Assembly: GCA_964624075.1 (NCBI GenBank)
Contig: CAZUWH010000008.1
Location: forward strand, 1-64,000
Source: CAZUWH01 sp964624075
GTDB lineage: Bacteria > Pseudomonadota > Alphaproteobacteria > Rhodospirillales > Rhodospirillaceae
Reading direction: 5' to 3'
DNA: 64,000 nucleotides
Shown: positions 26,534 through 36,711 of the stretch, one piece after another
Position numbering within the stretch: the stretch's first letter is position 1
Layout of the letters: the number at the start of each line of letters is the position of its first letter
The notes under the pieces: generated by a model
Seen by the model: the letters and a program-made list of their open reading frames with translations, nothing else
The model's database searches: none
Told to the model about the DNA's origin: nothing
Position numbers and translations under genes: made by a program

Positions 26534-27551
26534 TCAGGCCTTCAGGAATTCAGAAATACTGTCGGATGGACTGCCACTGTGCCGTAGATCGTCGAGACTG
26601 GTGCGTAGCGCGTCAAGGGTCACCAGGATTCGCTCGATGCGGCCGCGCTGCTCCCGCGAGGCATTGGCGAGGTGGATGCTGGACTGCATGATATCGTCAG
26701 CCGGTGCCACAGCCTTGCGGGCATCGCCAAGAATACGGTCAAGGGTTCGCTCTGGTTGTGAGCAAAGGATCTTGAATGCTGCCATCCCCTGGTCGGCAAG
26801 GAACGTGCGCCAGTCTGCCAGGATGTCATCGAGGAGCGTGGCCAAGTGCCCGATTTCATCCCCTTTTGTAAGGCCCATGGAAACGGCATAGTCCCGATTG
26901 GTGTCGGGCCCCCGGCGCAGGACCTGCCGGATTCGCTGCAAAGGGCGTCCCACTGTGGCATCGAGCATTCCCCATACGAACAGGCTCACTACCAAGACCA
27001 GCCCGGCGGCGCCGATGGCCACCACCTCGACCGACCGGCCGGCCATCTGTACCCACATGGACGAACACTTCGCTCGACAGCACATAGCCCATCATCTGTA
27101 AGCCGGACAGGAAGCTGACTGGCAGTTCGGGAGGACGCTGATGCGTCACGAGCTAACTGTCCAAACGTTCCCAGAAGATATCCGGGACCAAGTCAACGGA
27201 GTCGGTTCCGCACAGAGCCCAGACGCCGATCAGTCCTGGTCTGCGCAAAAGACTATCCCGCAAGTCCGCCTCCACGGCAGCACGACCGGCTGGCGTGGTA
27301 AGATCCTGCCGGGCTATCCGGGCGACAAGAAAACGTACCGTGTCAAGCTCGGTTTCGAGATCCACCTCGACAGACCGGACGATCACCCGCAGGCTGGTTT
27401 CAGTCTAGCTCAAGGCATGTTTGATCTGGTGATCACGGGACATGCTGCCGAACACGGCTAGTAACCCGGCCAGCAGAACCAGGGTGCCAAACCCCACTTT
27501 GCCAGCGATGCGGGCTTTTTGTCCCTCCAGATCAGGTGGATCCTGAGTCAT
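26534..27551 (-). pseudogene. Broken membrane receptor with sensor and HAMP domains
   Basis: Leftward from the ATG at 27551: MTQDPPDLEGQKARIAGKVG, a membrane helix (GTLVLLAGLLAVFGSM), TAG at 27405-27407, then a dCache-like extracytoplasmic part (VEVDLETELDTVRFLVARIA) and TAG at 27153-27155. After a frameshift near 27060 come a second helix (AIGAAGLVLVVSLFVWGM), a HAMP-type linker (VGRPLQRIRQVL) and a helical end. No signalling domain of a chemoreceptor (E-x-x-N-G type) or histidine kinase follows, so the output part is absent. Upstream to 27766 I see no gene. Confidence 0.65.
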
Positions 27552-27766
27552 GACCGGCGGCCCGTTTTCCGAATCAGGCGAGACCCGGGATGCCGCCAGC
27601 CGGTCGGAAAACTCACTCGTGTCTCGGAATTCCTATGGTCCATTCCTCCTACTCCTGCCTGTTCATGATTCTGCGGGCACACCATCCCCCTATCGGCAAT
27701 ATGCGAAGTGGCCTCGTTTTACAACTGCAACATATACCAGTTCGCTGGAAAGCCGCGACACCACCC

Positions 27767-28390
27767 TCAAGGGAAAATCTCTGTAAAGGACTCATACAAA
27801 GCCAGATCTACCTGTGAGAGTGTCGCCGGCCGCCCCAGAGCCGCCAAGGATGTCACACCGTGATTGACCAGGCCACAAGGCACGATGCCGTTGAAGTGTT
27901 CGAGATCGGGGGCGACATTAAGCGCAATACCGTGCAGGCTGACCCAGCGATGCAGACGCACGCCGATCGCGGCAATCTTCTCCTCCCGTCCGTCATGACC
28001 CGCCACCCAGATCCCGACCCGGCCGGCCCGCCGCACACCAGCAACCCCAAGCCGTGCCAGAGTCCTCATGATCCACGCTTCCAGATCATAAACAAAGCCA
28101 CGCACATCAGCGCCACGTGCGCGCACGTCAAGCATCACATAAACCACCCGTTGGCCCGGGCCATGATAGGTGTACCGTCCGCCGCGCCCACTGCGATAGA
28201 CGGGGAAACGGCCTGGCTGCAGCAGCTCCTCGGCCCTGGCGCTGGTCCCGGCGGTGTACAGGGGCGGGTGTTCCAGAAGCCATACCAGTTCGGGTGCCTG
28301 GCCGTCCGCAATAGCCTCGACGCGCGCTTCCATGGCGGCTACGGCTTCCAGATAAGGAACCCGGTCAGGAGAAAGGCGCCATTCCACCAT
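27767..28390 (-). CDS. lipB: Octanoyltransferase LipB
   Basis: LipB moves octanoyl from acyl carrier protein to lipoyl domains, the first step of lipoate synthesis. I choose the ATG at 28390 (MVEWRLSPDRVPYLEAV, after GATAGGAACC), giving 207 residues, which matches the family; in-frame upstream starts at 28420 and 28489 are possible. Motifs: ELVWLLEHPPLYTAGTSA, GRGGRYTYHGPGQRVVYVML and the catalytic Cys/Lys region IAAIGVRLHRWVSLHGIALN with IVPCGLVNHGVTSL. Next to dnaE, same strand. lipA is not in the window. Confidence 0.92.
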   Translation of the reverse strand: MVEWRLSPDRVPYLEAVAAMEARVEAIADGQAPELVWLLEHPPLYTAGTSARAEELLQPGRFPVYRSGRGGRYTYHGPGQRVVYVMLDVRARGADVRGFVYDLEAWIMRTLARLGVAGVRRAGRVGIWVAGHDGREEKIAAIGVRLHRWVSLHGIALNVAPDLEHFNGIVPCGLVNHGVTSLAALGRPATLSQVDLALYESFTEIFP

Positions 28391-28551
28391 GGTTCCTATC
28401 GCTGCTTTCGTCGTGATCATGCGTCCTAAGGCTCTCCCTGCTGCCGGTCGAAGATTCACGGCGGTGCAGGAAGCGTGTTGCGCTCCCATGTTTTATCTCC
28501 TGGCTTGCCTGACCTTTCGCACGAGAATACGGGCAGCAATCGTGGGGCAAG

Positions 28552-31500
28552 TCATAGCATTCTTTCCCGTATCGCGACAACGCCAGCCATCGTCCGCACC
28601 GTCGCCAGCAGATGCGGTGACAGGGCGTAACGGTCCGGCAGGAGGATTTCCACCGTGTACCCCGGCACTTCCGGATAGACTGCCACCATGCCGCGGCCCT
28701 GGCCTCCGCGCGTCAGGGCTTCCTTCAGGGATATAAGCGGCCCGGCATCGGCAATGACGACCTCCAGCCGATTGGTGATACCGGCAGCCCTGGTCTCCAG
28801 ATCCTCGACTTTCTGCACCACCAGCTTGACCTGATTGTCCTCAAGCCGTGCATCGACCGTCAGCAGCAATGGCTTGCCAGAATCGAGCGGCTCCCGCGCA
28901 GAGGCCAAGACCTCTGAAAACAGGGTGCCTTCGAAACTGCCCGTGGCATCGGAAAAACTGGCAAAAGCATACCTGGCACCGCTCTTGCCGGTCCGTTCCT
29001 TGCGACTGACTAGAATGGCGGCCATTTTCTTCAATCCTCTGTCGCCCCGCTCTAGTCTTCGCCGCACTTCCGTCAGGGATTGCACCTGCAACCGTTCCAT
29101 CAGGGCGGCATAGGTATCCAGGGGATGCGCCGAGAGGTAAAAGCCGATCGCTTCATATTCGTAATCGAGTCTTTCCATCGGCGGCCAGTCAGACCGCTGT
29201 GGCAGCACGAGGAATGGCGCGCCTCTTCCCTTTTCGCCGAACAGATTGACCTGCCGGCTGGCCCGCTCCTCGGCCATGACGGTTGCCACGCGCACGAGAC
29301 TCTCGATAGCATCGAACAGACGGGCCCGGTTGGATTCCAGGCAGTTCAAGGCCCCGGCCCTGACCAGGTTCTCCATCTGCCGCTTGTTCAGGATCCGGGG
29401 ATCGAGACGACTCGCGAAATCGGCGATATCACGGAACGGACCGTTCCGGTCGCGCTCCTCGACCATGGCCTCCATGGCACCGACACCCACGTTGCGGATG
29501 GCCCCCAGGGCATAGCGGATGGCCTTGCCTTCGACACTGAAAGTTGCTTCCGACCGGTTGATGTCCGGCGGCAGCAACCTGATGTCCAGCCGACCCAGTT
29601 CCTGGCGGAGCAGATTCAGCTTGTCGATGTTATGCATGTCGAGCGTCATGGTGGCTGCCATGAATTCGACCGCATAGTTGGCCTTCAGATAGGCAGTCTG
29701 ATAGGCGATCATGGCATAGGCGGCCGCATGTGACTTGTTGAATCCGTATTCAGCGAACTTGGCAACGAGATCGAACACCTCGGAGGCCCTGCCTTGCGGC
29801 ACACCCCTGGCCACGGCACCATCTACGAAAGTCTTCCGTTGCGCCTCCATTTCCGCCTTGATCTTCTTGCCCATGGCGCGGCGCAGCAGATCCGCCCCCC
29901 CCAGCGAATAGCCAGCCAGTTGCTGGGCAATCTGCATGACCTGTTCCTGATAGACGACGATGCCATAGGTCTCCTTCAGGATCGGTTCCAGAGTCGGATA
30001 CAGGTAGTCTGGGGCCTCTTGACCATGCTTGCGGCGGATATAGGAAGGAATGTTGTCCATGGGGCCGGGTCGGTACAGGGCAACCACGGCGATGATATCT
30101 TCAAGCGCATCAGGTTTCATGTTGCGCAGAGCATCCCGCATGCCCGCGCTTTCGAGTTGGAACACGCCGCTGGTATCGCCTTTTGACAACATGCGGAAAG
30201 TGGCTTCATCGTGGGGGGGCAGACTGGTCAGATCGATTCGCACCCCTCTCGTCCGTTCGATCAACGCAACGGCCCGGGCCAGCACGGTTAAGGTCTTCAG
30301 GCCCAGAAAGTCGAACTTCACCAGACCAGCGCTTTCCACCCATTTCATGTTGAACTGGGTGACCGGCATGTTCGAGCGCGGGTCACGGTAGAGCGGCACC
30401 AGTTCATCCAGATTGCGGTCGCCGATCACCACACCGGCAGCATGAGTGGAAGCATGACGGTACAGGCCTTCCAGCTTCATGCCGATGTCGAGCATCTGCG
30501 CGACAACCGGCTCGGTGGCCTGCATCACGCGCAAGCGGGGCTCGCCGGCGATGGCATCCTTGAGCGGAACCGGATTGGCCGGATTGTTGGGCACGAGCTT
30601 GCAGATGCGGTCTACCTGGCCATAGGGCATTTGCAGCACCCGCCCCACATCACGCAACACGGCACGCGCCTGAAGTTTGCCGAAAGTGATGATCTGGGCT
30701 ACGTTCATGTAGCCATATTTGTCCTGGACATAGTGGATGACACGGTCCCGGTGTTCCTGGCAGAAGTCGATGTCGAAGTCGGGCATGGAAATCCGCTCAG
30801 GATTCAGAAAACGCTCGAACAGAAGCCCGAATCGCAAAGGATCGAGATCGGTGATGGTGAGGGCCCATGCGACCAGGGAACCGGCGCCGGACCCACGCCC
30901 TGGCCCAACGGGAACACCGTTGCTCTTGGCCCACTGAATGAAGTCGGACACGATCAGAAAGTAGCCGGGGAAGCCCATCTGCACGATGACATCAAGCTCA
31001 TACTCCAGCCGTTCCCGATAGGGCCTAGCGGTCTGTTCGCGGGCCGCAGCGGCATGGTCCTCTCCAAAGGAAATGGCATCCAGACGCTTCTCCAGACCGG
31101 CCCGGGACCGGCGGCGCAGTGCTTCTGCCTCGTTATGACCGGAATCGGTCCTAAACGGCGGTAGAATCGGCTTGCGCTTTTCGACCATGAAGGCGCAGCG
31201 CCGGGCCACCACCAGGGTATTGCTGACGGCCTCGGGCAGGTCGGTGAACAGAGTCGTCATTGCCTCTGCCGACTTGAAATGGTGTTCAGGCGTGCACCGC
31301 CGCCGCTCCTCCTGGGAAAGGTAGGCACCGCTGGCGATGCACAGAAGAACGTCATGGGCTTCGAACATGTCGGGGGTGGCAAAAAATGGTTCGTTGGTAG
31401 CCACCAAAGGCAGGTCAAGGGCATAGGCAAGCTCGACCAGAGGCGCTTCGGTGCGGTCTTCCTCCGGCAGACCGTGGCGCTGGATTTCCACGTAAACGCG

Positions 31501-32007
31501 ACCGGGAAACAGGCGCGCGAACCGTTCCAGCAATGACCGGGTCTTGTCCGGCCGGTTGTCAGCAAGCAGACGACCGACCGGTCCGCTAGCACCACCGGTC
31601 AGCAGCAGCAACCCCCCGCTCTGACCCTCGAGGTCTGCTAGTGACACTTGCGGAAACTCATCTTCCCCCTGCAGATAGGCGTGGCTGACCAGCTTCAAAA
31701 GATTGGCATAGCCGGTCCGGTTCTGGACCAACAGCACCACGGCCGGGGGCGGATCGCGGAACCGGCGCGTTTCAACCATCTCCTCCCGTTTGAAAGCGAG
31801 CTGGCAGCCGATGACAGGCTGGATGCCGGCTTCGGCACAAGCTGCGGAAAACTCCAGGGCGCCGAACAGGTTGCTTGTATCGGTCAGAGCGACCGCCGGC
31901 ATCTTCATGTCCCTGCACAGTCGGACCACGTCCTTGACTTTGAGGGCGCCCTCCGAAAGGGAATAGGCGGTATGGACACGAAGGTGGACGAAAGAGGCGT
32001 GAGGCAT
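28552..32007 (-). CDS. dnaE: DNA polymerase III alpha subunit
   Basis: The replicative polymerase subunit, 1151 residues, normal length. The N-terminal PHP domain starts HASFVHLRVHTAYSLSEGAL. The palm has the catalytic pattern with DFDIDFCQEHRDRVIHYV and SNGVPVGPGRGSGAGSLVAW. The fingers follow with ATFRMLSKGDTSGVFQLESA and YRPGPMDNIPSYIRRKHGQE. The helix-hairpin-helix region, then an OB fold near residues 990-1080, complete it. No internal stop or frame problem is seen, in contrast to its neighbours. The ATG at 32007 is preceded by CAGGTTGTTCCC, a weak ribosome site. Confidence 0.96.
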   Translation of the reverse strand: MPHASFVHLRVHTAYSLSEGALKVKDVVRLCRDMKMPAVALTDTSNLFGALEFSAACAEAGIQPVIGCQLAFKREEMVETRRFRDPPPAVVLLVQNRTGYANLLKLVSHAYLQGEDEFPQVSLADLEGQSGGLLLLTGGASGPVGRLLADNRPDKTRSLLERFARLFPGRVYVEIQRHGLPEEDRTEAPLVELAYALDLPLVATNEPFFATPDMFEAHDVLLCIASGAYLSQEERRRCTPEHHFKSAEAMTTLFTDLPEAVSNTLVVARRCAFMVEKRKPILPPFRTDSGHNEAEALRRRSRAGLEKRLDAISFGEDHAAAAREQTARPYRERLEYELDVIVQMGFPGYFLIVSDFIQWAKSNGVPVGPGRGSGAGSLVAWALTITDLDPLRFGLLFERFLNPERISMPDFDIDFCQEHRDRVIHYVQDKYGYMNVAQIITFGKLQARAVLRDVGRVLQMPYGQVDRICKLVPNNPANPVPLKDAIAGEPRLRVMQATEPVVAQMLDIGMKLEGLYRHASTHAAGVVIGDRNLDELVPLYRDPRSNMPVTQFNMKWVESAGLVKFDFLGLKTLTVLARAVALIERTRGVRIDLTSLPPHDEATFRMLSKGDTSGVFQLESAGMRDALRNMKPDALEDIIAVVALYRPGPMDNIPSYIRRKHGQEAPDYLYPTLEPILKETYGIVVYQEQVMQIAQQLAGYSLGGADLLRRAMGKKIKAEMEAQRKTFVDGAVARGVPQGRASEVFDLVAKFAEYGFNKSHAAAYAMIAYQTAYLKANYAVEFMAATMTLDMHNIDKLNLLRQELGRLDIRLLPPDINRSEATFSVEGKAIRYALGAIRNVGVGAMEAMVEERDRNGPFRDIADFASRLDPRILNKRQMENLVRAGALNCLESNRARLFDAIESLVRVATVMAEERASRQVNLFGEKGRGAPFLVLPQRSDWPPMERLDYEYEAIGFYLSAHPLDTYAALMERLQVQSLTEVRRRLERGDRGLKKMAAILVSRKERTGKSGARYAFASFSDATGSFEGTLFSEVLASAREPLDSGKPLLLTVDARLEDNQVKLVVQKVEDLETRAAGITNRLEVVIADAGPLISLKEALTRGGQGRGMVAVYPEVPGYTVEILLPDRYALSPHLLATVRTMAGVVAIRERML

Positions 32008-32090
32008 GGGAACAACCTGTCAGGAGGGATCGGGGTGCATCGCGAATACCGCCATGCATGGGTCTGGTCCGTGATCCCCTCGGATCCTTA

Positions 32091-34262
32091 TTACTGCGGA
32101 AGGCTAGAAGCAGCTCTTCCCACCCCTCTGATGGCCTCCCAGACCCGCAAGGGGGTTGCCGGCATGTCGATGTGCGTGACACCAAGAGGAGCAAGGGCAT
32201 CGACAATGGCGCTGACGACCGCAGGTGCAGCACCGATGGCTCCAGCCTCACCCGTCCCTTTTACCCCGAATGGCTGGTGGCGACAAGGCACTTCATGGGT
32301 CCGGAAACGGAAACGAGGGATGTCTTCGGCCCGTGGCAGGGCGTAATCGACCAGACTGCCGGTCACGAGTTGACCGCTGTCTTCCTCATAGACCACCTGT
32401 TCCAACAACGCCTGACCGATCCCCTGAACCGCGCCGCCGATGATCTGGCCTTTCAGCAGCAACGGGTTGAAGACAACGCCCGCATCGTCAACGATCGTAT
32501 GGGTGATCAGGGCCACGGCGCCGGTTGCAGGATCGACCTCCACCTCGCGGCGATATGGCAACCATTGGGGAAGGTTGCCGCGGGAGGCGCGTAGGTCGCC
32601 GTGACCGAGAGTCCTTCCGGCCTGCCTGCCGCTACGCCACCGGCGGCCATGATTCCGGCAAGCGCCTGGTGCAAGGCTGCGCCGCCAACGGCGAGCGTGC
32701 GCGAGGCACTGGTCCCGGCCCCGCTCGCCACTTGGTCCCGTTTGCCCTGGATGACCGTGATCGCCGCAAGCGGTAGTCCCAGTGCCGCTGCCGTCATCTG
32801 GGCAAAGGCAGTTTCATGGCCCTGCCCGGTGCTCTGGATGCCGATGCGGACAGTGCGGCGACCATGGCGGCCACGTGCACCGTTGCGGTTTCCACCTCGC
32901 CACCGGCACAGATCTCGATATAACAGGCAAACCCGATGCCTCGCAGGCGTCCGTGCGCCGCGGCTTCCATTCGTCTTACCGGGAAGATCGAATGTCCCCA
33001 TGTCATAGGTACACCTGCCAGCAGTGCGATAGGGCATGGCCGTCGTGGAAATGAAATTGCAGCGGTGGATTTCGACCGGTCCCCATCCCGTTTCACGCCC
33101 TGCCCTGTCCACGAGGCGCTCAAGCAGATAGGCGGTCTCCGGCCGGCCAGCGCCCCGATAGGCATCCACCGGTGCGGTGTTGGTCAAGGCCCCCCGGACA
33201 TGAACGAAAAGAGCCGGGATGTCGTAGACACCAGTCTGGATCCCGGCACTGCTCCAGGTCGGCACGAACGCTGCGTAGGCCGAGACCACGGCGTCGATAT
33301 TGGCAACCGTTTCCACTTTCAGGGCTAGAAAACAGCCATCGCCGACCACGGCCAGGGATGCGCGACTGTGATGGTCGCGGCCATGGCTGTCGGCGAGAAA
33401 TCCTTCCGACCGGCCGCTGTAGCCGGCGCGCCGCAAACAGGACTAGCACGTGCTCAGGATACAGGAACAACCGCATGCCGAAGCCTCCGCCGACATCGGG
33501 AAAGACTACCCGAATGCGCGCTGCTGGCAGGTGAAATACCTCTACCAGCCAGTCCCGCAGGATGTGACGCCCTGGCTGCTGCTTGTAAGGGTCAGCAGGC
33601 ATCCGGACGCAGGGATCATACGTGCCCAGGGCCGCACGCGGCTCCAGGGTGACGGGGGCGAGCCGATTGTTGACGAGATCGAGCGTGACCACGCGGGCGG
33701 GCTGCCCACGCCAGGGCCGCATCGACCGCTGCCGCATCTCCCAGCGCCCAGTCGAACAGCAGGTTGGCCGAGCACGCTCTCGTAAAGCCGGGGCCGCCTC
33801 AGGACGCAGCGCGGCCACGGTATCGGTCACAGAGCCGGCATTCGGACCCGCACGGTCTCGGCACCGTCGCGGGCGGCCTCCTGGGTGTCGGCCACCACGA
33901 AGGCAACCGGATCGCCGACATACCGGACGATACCGCGGGTCAGAACCGGCCGCTCCGATGCCACCATGCGCCGCCCGTCCCGGTTGGTCAGGCTTTCATC
34001 GCATGGCAGGGAACCGATCCCCTCGGTATCCAGGTCGGCAATGGTGTAGACGGCCAGCACGCCTGGCACTGCCAGAGCCGCTGTCGGGTCGATGGCCTTG
34101 AGGCACGCATGGGGGGGGGGGGGGGGGAGTGGGTAAGGGGAACGCACAACGACGGCCTGAACCGGGGAGAGGATGTCATCGGTATAGCATCCCCTGGCCG
34201 GTCAGAAGCCGTTCATCCTCCACCCGCGGCAACGACTGGCCGCTGCCCCATGCGTTTGCCAT
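32091..34262 (-). pseudogene. CoxL/xanthine dehydrogenase-type molybdenum subunit, decayed
   Basis: A large molybdopterin-binding hydroxylase subunit. It begins at the ATG at 34262 with a good AAGGAGG site (MANAWGSGQSLPRVEDERLL). A G17 run (34111-34127) then breaks the frame. Later pieces in changing frames are VPGVLAVYTIADLDTEGIGS, HILRDWLVEVFHLPAARIRV with FPDVGGGFGMRLFLYPE, VDAYRGAGRPETAYLLERLV, GQGHETAFAQMTAAALGLP and the end LPRAEDIPRFRFRTHEVPCR. At least four frameshifts. The FAD and [2Fe-2S] partner genes are not in the window. It starts 23 bp after smr. Confidence 0.85.
34111..34127. repeat. G17 homopolymer in the 5' part of the CoxL-like gene
   Basis: Seventeen G on the plus strand (C in the gene) about 135 bases after the CoxL start, between the codons for SPYP and HACLKAID. 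It replaces what in relatives is a short P-H-A. Long G/C runs change length by slippage. Confidence 0.9.
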
Positions 34263-34285
34263 CCCCGTCCTCCTTTCCGTTCCTT

Positions 34286-34858
34286 CTATGCCCCCTCTCC
34301 CGTACGGCGGCGGCGAATCAGGAGATAGAGCGCCCCCTCCCCGCCATCACGCGGTTGGGCGTGTCTGAAAGATAACAGCTTGGGGCGCAAGTCGGGTTCA
34401 TTCAGCCACAAGGGCACGGCGGTACGCAGGACACCGATGCCGTCCTCGGCGCGGCTGCCCTTGCCCGTGATGACCAGGATCGAGCGCAGTCCGGACCACC
34501 ATGCAGCCTTGACGAAACGGCGCAGGGCTGTGTGCGCTTTAGCCTGGCTCAAGCCGTGCAGGTCGAGTCGGTCCTCGATCGGCAGGCGGCCGCGGCGGAA
34601 ACGTGTGGCAGTACGCCGGTCGATATGGGCGTCATCGCCGTGGTCAAGCCACGTCTGGTTTCCTGTTGCCCTTAGTCCCGTCGCACCGACTGAGGGGGGA
34701 CGAACACCGGGTGCGTAGGAACGTGACGTTCCACGATCGACAGAGTCTGACACCGGTCTCTCCCCACCAAGGGGAACCACCATGTGGACCACTTGCGCCC
34801 ACACCAGCCGGTCGTCAGCGCTGAACAGCCCGGTTTCCTCATTCCATCGTGCCGTCAT
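34286..34858 (-). CDS. Smr domain protein
   Basis: Smr (small MutS-related) domains are nucleic-acid endonuclease or nicking modules. The protein is 190 residues. The C-terminal Smr domain (about residues 95-185) has EDRLDLHGLSQAKAHTALRR, SILVITGKGSRAEDG and VLRTAVPLWLNEP. It ends with Arg-rich residues. The N-terminal DDRLVWAQVVHMVVPL is family-like, but the linker after it contains a TCCCC/GGGGA palindrome (about 34760-34785), perhaps a repeat insertion. mltA, common upstream in relatives, is absent. Confidence 0.8.
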   Translation of the reverse strand: MTARWNEETGLFSADDRLVWAQVVHMVVPLGGERPVSDSVDRGTSRSYAPGVRPPSVGATGLRATGNQTWLDHGDDAHIDRRTATRFRRGRLPIEDRLDLHGLSQAKAHTALRRFVKAAWWSGLRSILVITGKGSRAEDGIGVLRTAVPLWLNEPDLRPKLLSFRHAQPRDGGEGALYLLIRRRRTGEGA

Positions 34859-35615
34859 GATTCTGCATCACGGTTGCGGGGTCCTTCCTGTACAGACGGC
34901 AACTCGGCTTGTCCTTCTGCCGCCGCCTCTGCTTCCGATGCTTGCGGTGCAGAAGATAATGCGAGCCCCTCCACCGGGGTGGGGATGAACGACGGCATTG
35001 ATTCAGAAGGATCAGGTGCCGTTGTCGTTTCGCGTGCACTATTCCCCTCGGTCGATGTGGCCAAGTGATTGCACACTAATGGAACTGTATTCTTCCATTG
35101 GTTGTTGTATGGTGAGTAGCCATTGTTATGTTTAGCGAAAACAAACATGCACATCCACCTCGCTGTTGTAAAAGGCCTGCTGCAAGGTGGCATAGCGCCT
35201 TTCTTCCAGTCTTTTTCTGACCTGCTCCTCTTCCGTCACGGTTCAATTCCTCTCGTGCACCGGCTCATTCTCCTCAATAGCGTGTCATGAGGGAAAAACA
35301 AGGCTTCCCGCGCCTCCTCTCTTTCTCCTCGCGGGTCAATATGTCCTGGGAAGGGGAGAGAATAATCCTTTTATATCAGAGCGCCAAGATGGTTCCCCGG
35401 CACAAACCTCCCGTATGCATACGCGCACTGCGGCTTATGGGCTGGACGGAACACTTTCTCCCTCTGAAGGGAAGCCCCCTCCCCCGATCCAAGGGGGAGG
35501 GCTTGCCGTTCCAGGGGGAAGAAAGGCTTCACGCCCCGTTCCCCCTGAAGGTCCCACCGCGAGGAGGGCCAGGGAGAGGGGATGGAGTCGTGCCTGCGGG
35601 TGTTCCCCAAGTCCT
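34859..35615. other. Region with an unassigned small leftward ORF and repeats
   Basis: A GTG at 35239 with AGAGGAA 8 bases upstream opens a 35-codon leftward ORF (TEEEQVRKRLEERRYATLQQ, stop at 35132). Another frame is open from 35193 to 34855 with a Ser/Pro/Glu-rich composition. The two may be parts of one frameshifted protein; I do not recognise it. 35440-35600 holds GC-rich palindromic repeats only. Confidence 0.35.
35440..35600. repeat. GC-rich palindromic repeat copies downstream of aroC
   Basis: TCCCTCTGAAGGGAAG is followed by CCCCTCCCCCGATCC, then AAGGGGGAGGGCTTGCCGTT, and then TTCCCCCTGAAGG with a partner GGGAGAGGGGATGG. The arrangement matches the copies beside panC (12118-12185) and before pstC (21970-22095). 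Confidence 0.7.
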
Positions 35616-36692
35616 TCAGGCAATGCACTGGGCCCGATGGCGGAGCAGATGATCGGCAAGTGTACAAGCCACCATGGCCTCGGCAACAGGAACAGCCCGC
35701 AAGCCGACACAAGGATCATGCCGGCCTCGGGTGACCACATCGACCTCGTGACCGTGGATGTCCACCGAGCGGCGCAGGGTAAGAATGGAACTAGTTGGCT
35801 TTACGGCCAGACGGACGACGACAGGCTGCCCGGAGGAAATCCCGCCCAGGATGCCGCCGGCCTTATTGGATAGAAAGCGGACCTGCCCGTCTGCAGCCAT
35901 GCGCATTTCATCGGCATTTTCCTCCCCCGACAAGGCGGCCGCGGCAAAACCAGCACCGATTTCCACCCCCTTGACGGCATTGATGCTCATCAACGCCTTG
36001 GCGAGATCGGCATCGAGCTTGTCATAGACCGGGGCTCCCAAACCAGGCGGAACGCCTTCGGCCACCACCTCGATCACAGCGCCAACACTGGAACCACGTT
36101 TGCGAATCGAATCCAGATACGTCTCCCATGCCTGGACGGCCACGGCATCGGGACAAAAGAAGGGATTGCGCGCTACTTCGGCCCAATCCCAGCGGGAACA
36201 GTCGATGGTCTGGTTTCCAAGCTGGACCAGAGCGCCCCGGATGGTCACAGATGGCCCCAGCACGATCCGGGCGATGGCCCCGGCCGCCACACGCAGGGCC
36301 GTTTCTCGGGCCGAGGCCCGTCCGCCGCCGCGTGGATCGCGGATGCCGTATTTCTTCCAGTACGTATAATCGGCATGACCAGGGCGAAAGGCCATGGCGA
36401 TATCCGTATAATCTTTCGATCGTTGATCAACATTTTCGATCAGCAGGCCGATCGGCGTTCCGGTTGTCTTTCCTTCATAAACGCCCGAGAGGATCGTCAC
36501 CTGGTCGGGTTCCTGTCTTTGGGTGGTAAAACGGGATTGTCCCGGACGGCGCTTATCCAGCCATGTCTGGATGTCGGACTCGGTCAGGGGCAGGCGTGGC
36601 GGCACGCCCTCCACCACGACGCCAATCGCCGGACCGTGGCTCTCGCCAAAAGTGGTGAAACGAAACAAGATGCCGAAGGAATTACCGGACAC
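35616..36692 (-). CDS. aroC: Chorismate synthase
   Basis: AroC makes chorismate from EPSP with reduced FMN, the last shikimate step. The 358-residue protein has all three family signatures: GESHGPAIGVVVEGVPP near the N-terminus, the middle RPGHADYTYWKKYG with GGGRASARETALRVAAGA, and the late RSVDIHGHEVDVVTRGRHDP. It is 19 bp after fabI on the same strand, so probably co-transcribed. Intact. Confidence 0.96.
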   Translation of the reverse strand: MSGNSFGILFRFTTFGESHGPAIGVVVEGVPPRLPLTESDIQTWLDKRRPGQSRFTTQRQEPDQVTILSGVYEGKTTGTPIGLLIENVDQRSKDYTDIAMAFRPGHADYTYWKKYGIRDPRGGGRASARETALRVAAGAIARIVLGPSVTIRGALVQLGNQTIDCSRWDWAEVARNPFFCPDAVAVQAWETYLDSIRKRGSSVGAVIEVVAEGVPPGLGAPVYDKLDADLAKALMSINAVKGVEIGAGFAAAALSGEENADEMRMAADGQVRFLSNKAGGILGGISSGQPVVVRLAVKPTSSILTLRRSVDIHGHEVDVVTRGRHDPCVGLRAVPVAEAMVACTLADHLLRHRAQCIA

Positions 36693-36711
36693 GACGGGAT
36701 CCTTGGAGTCT

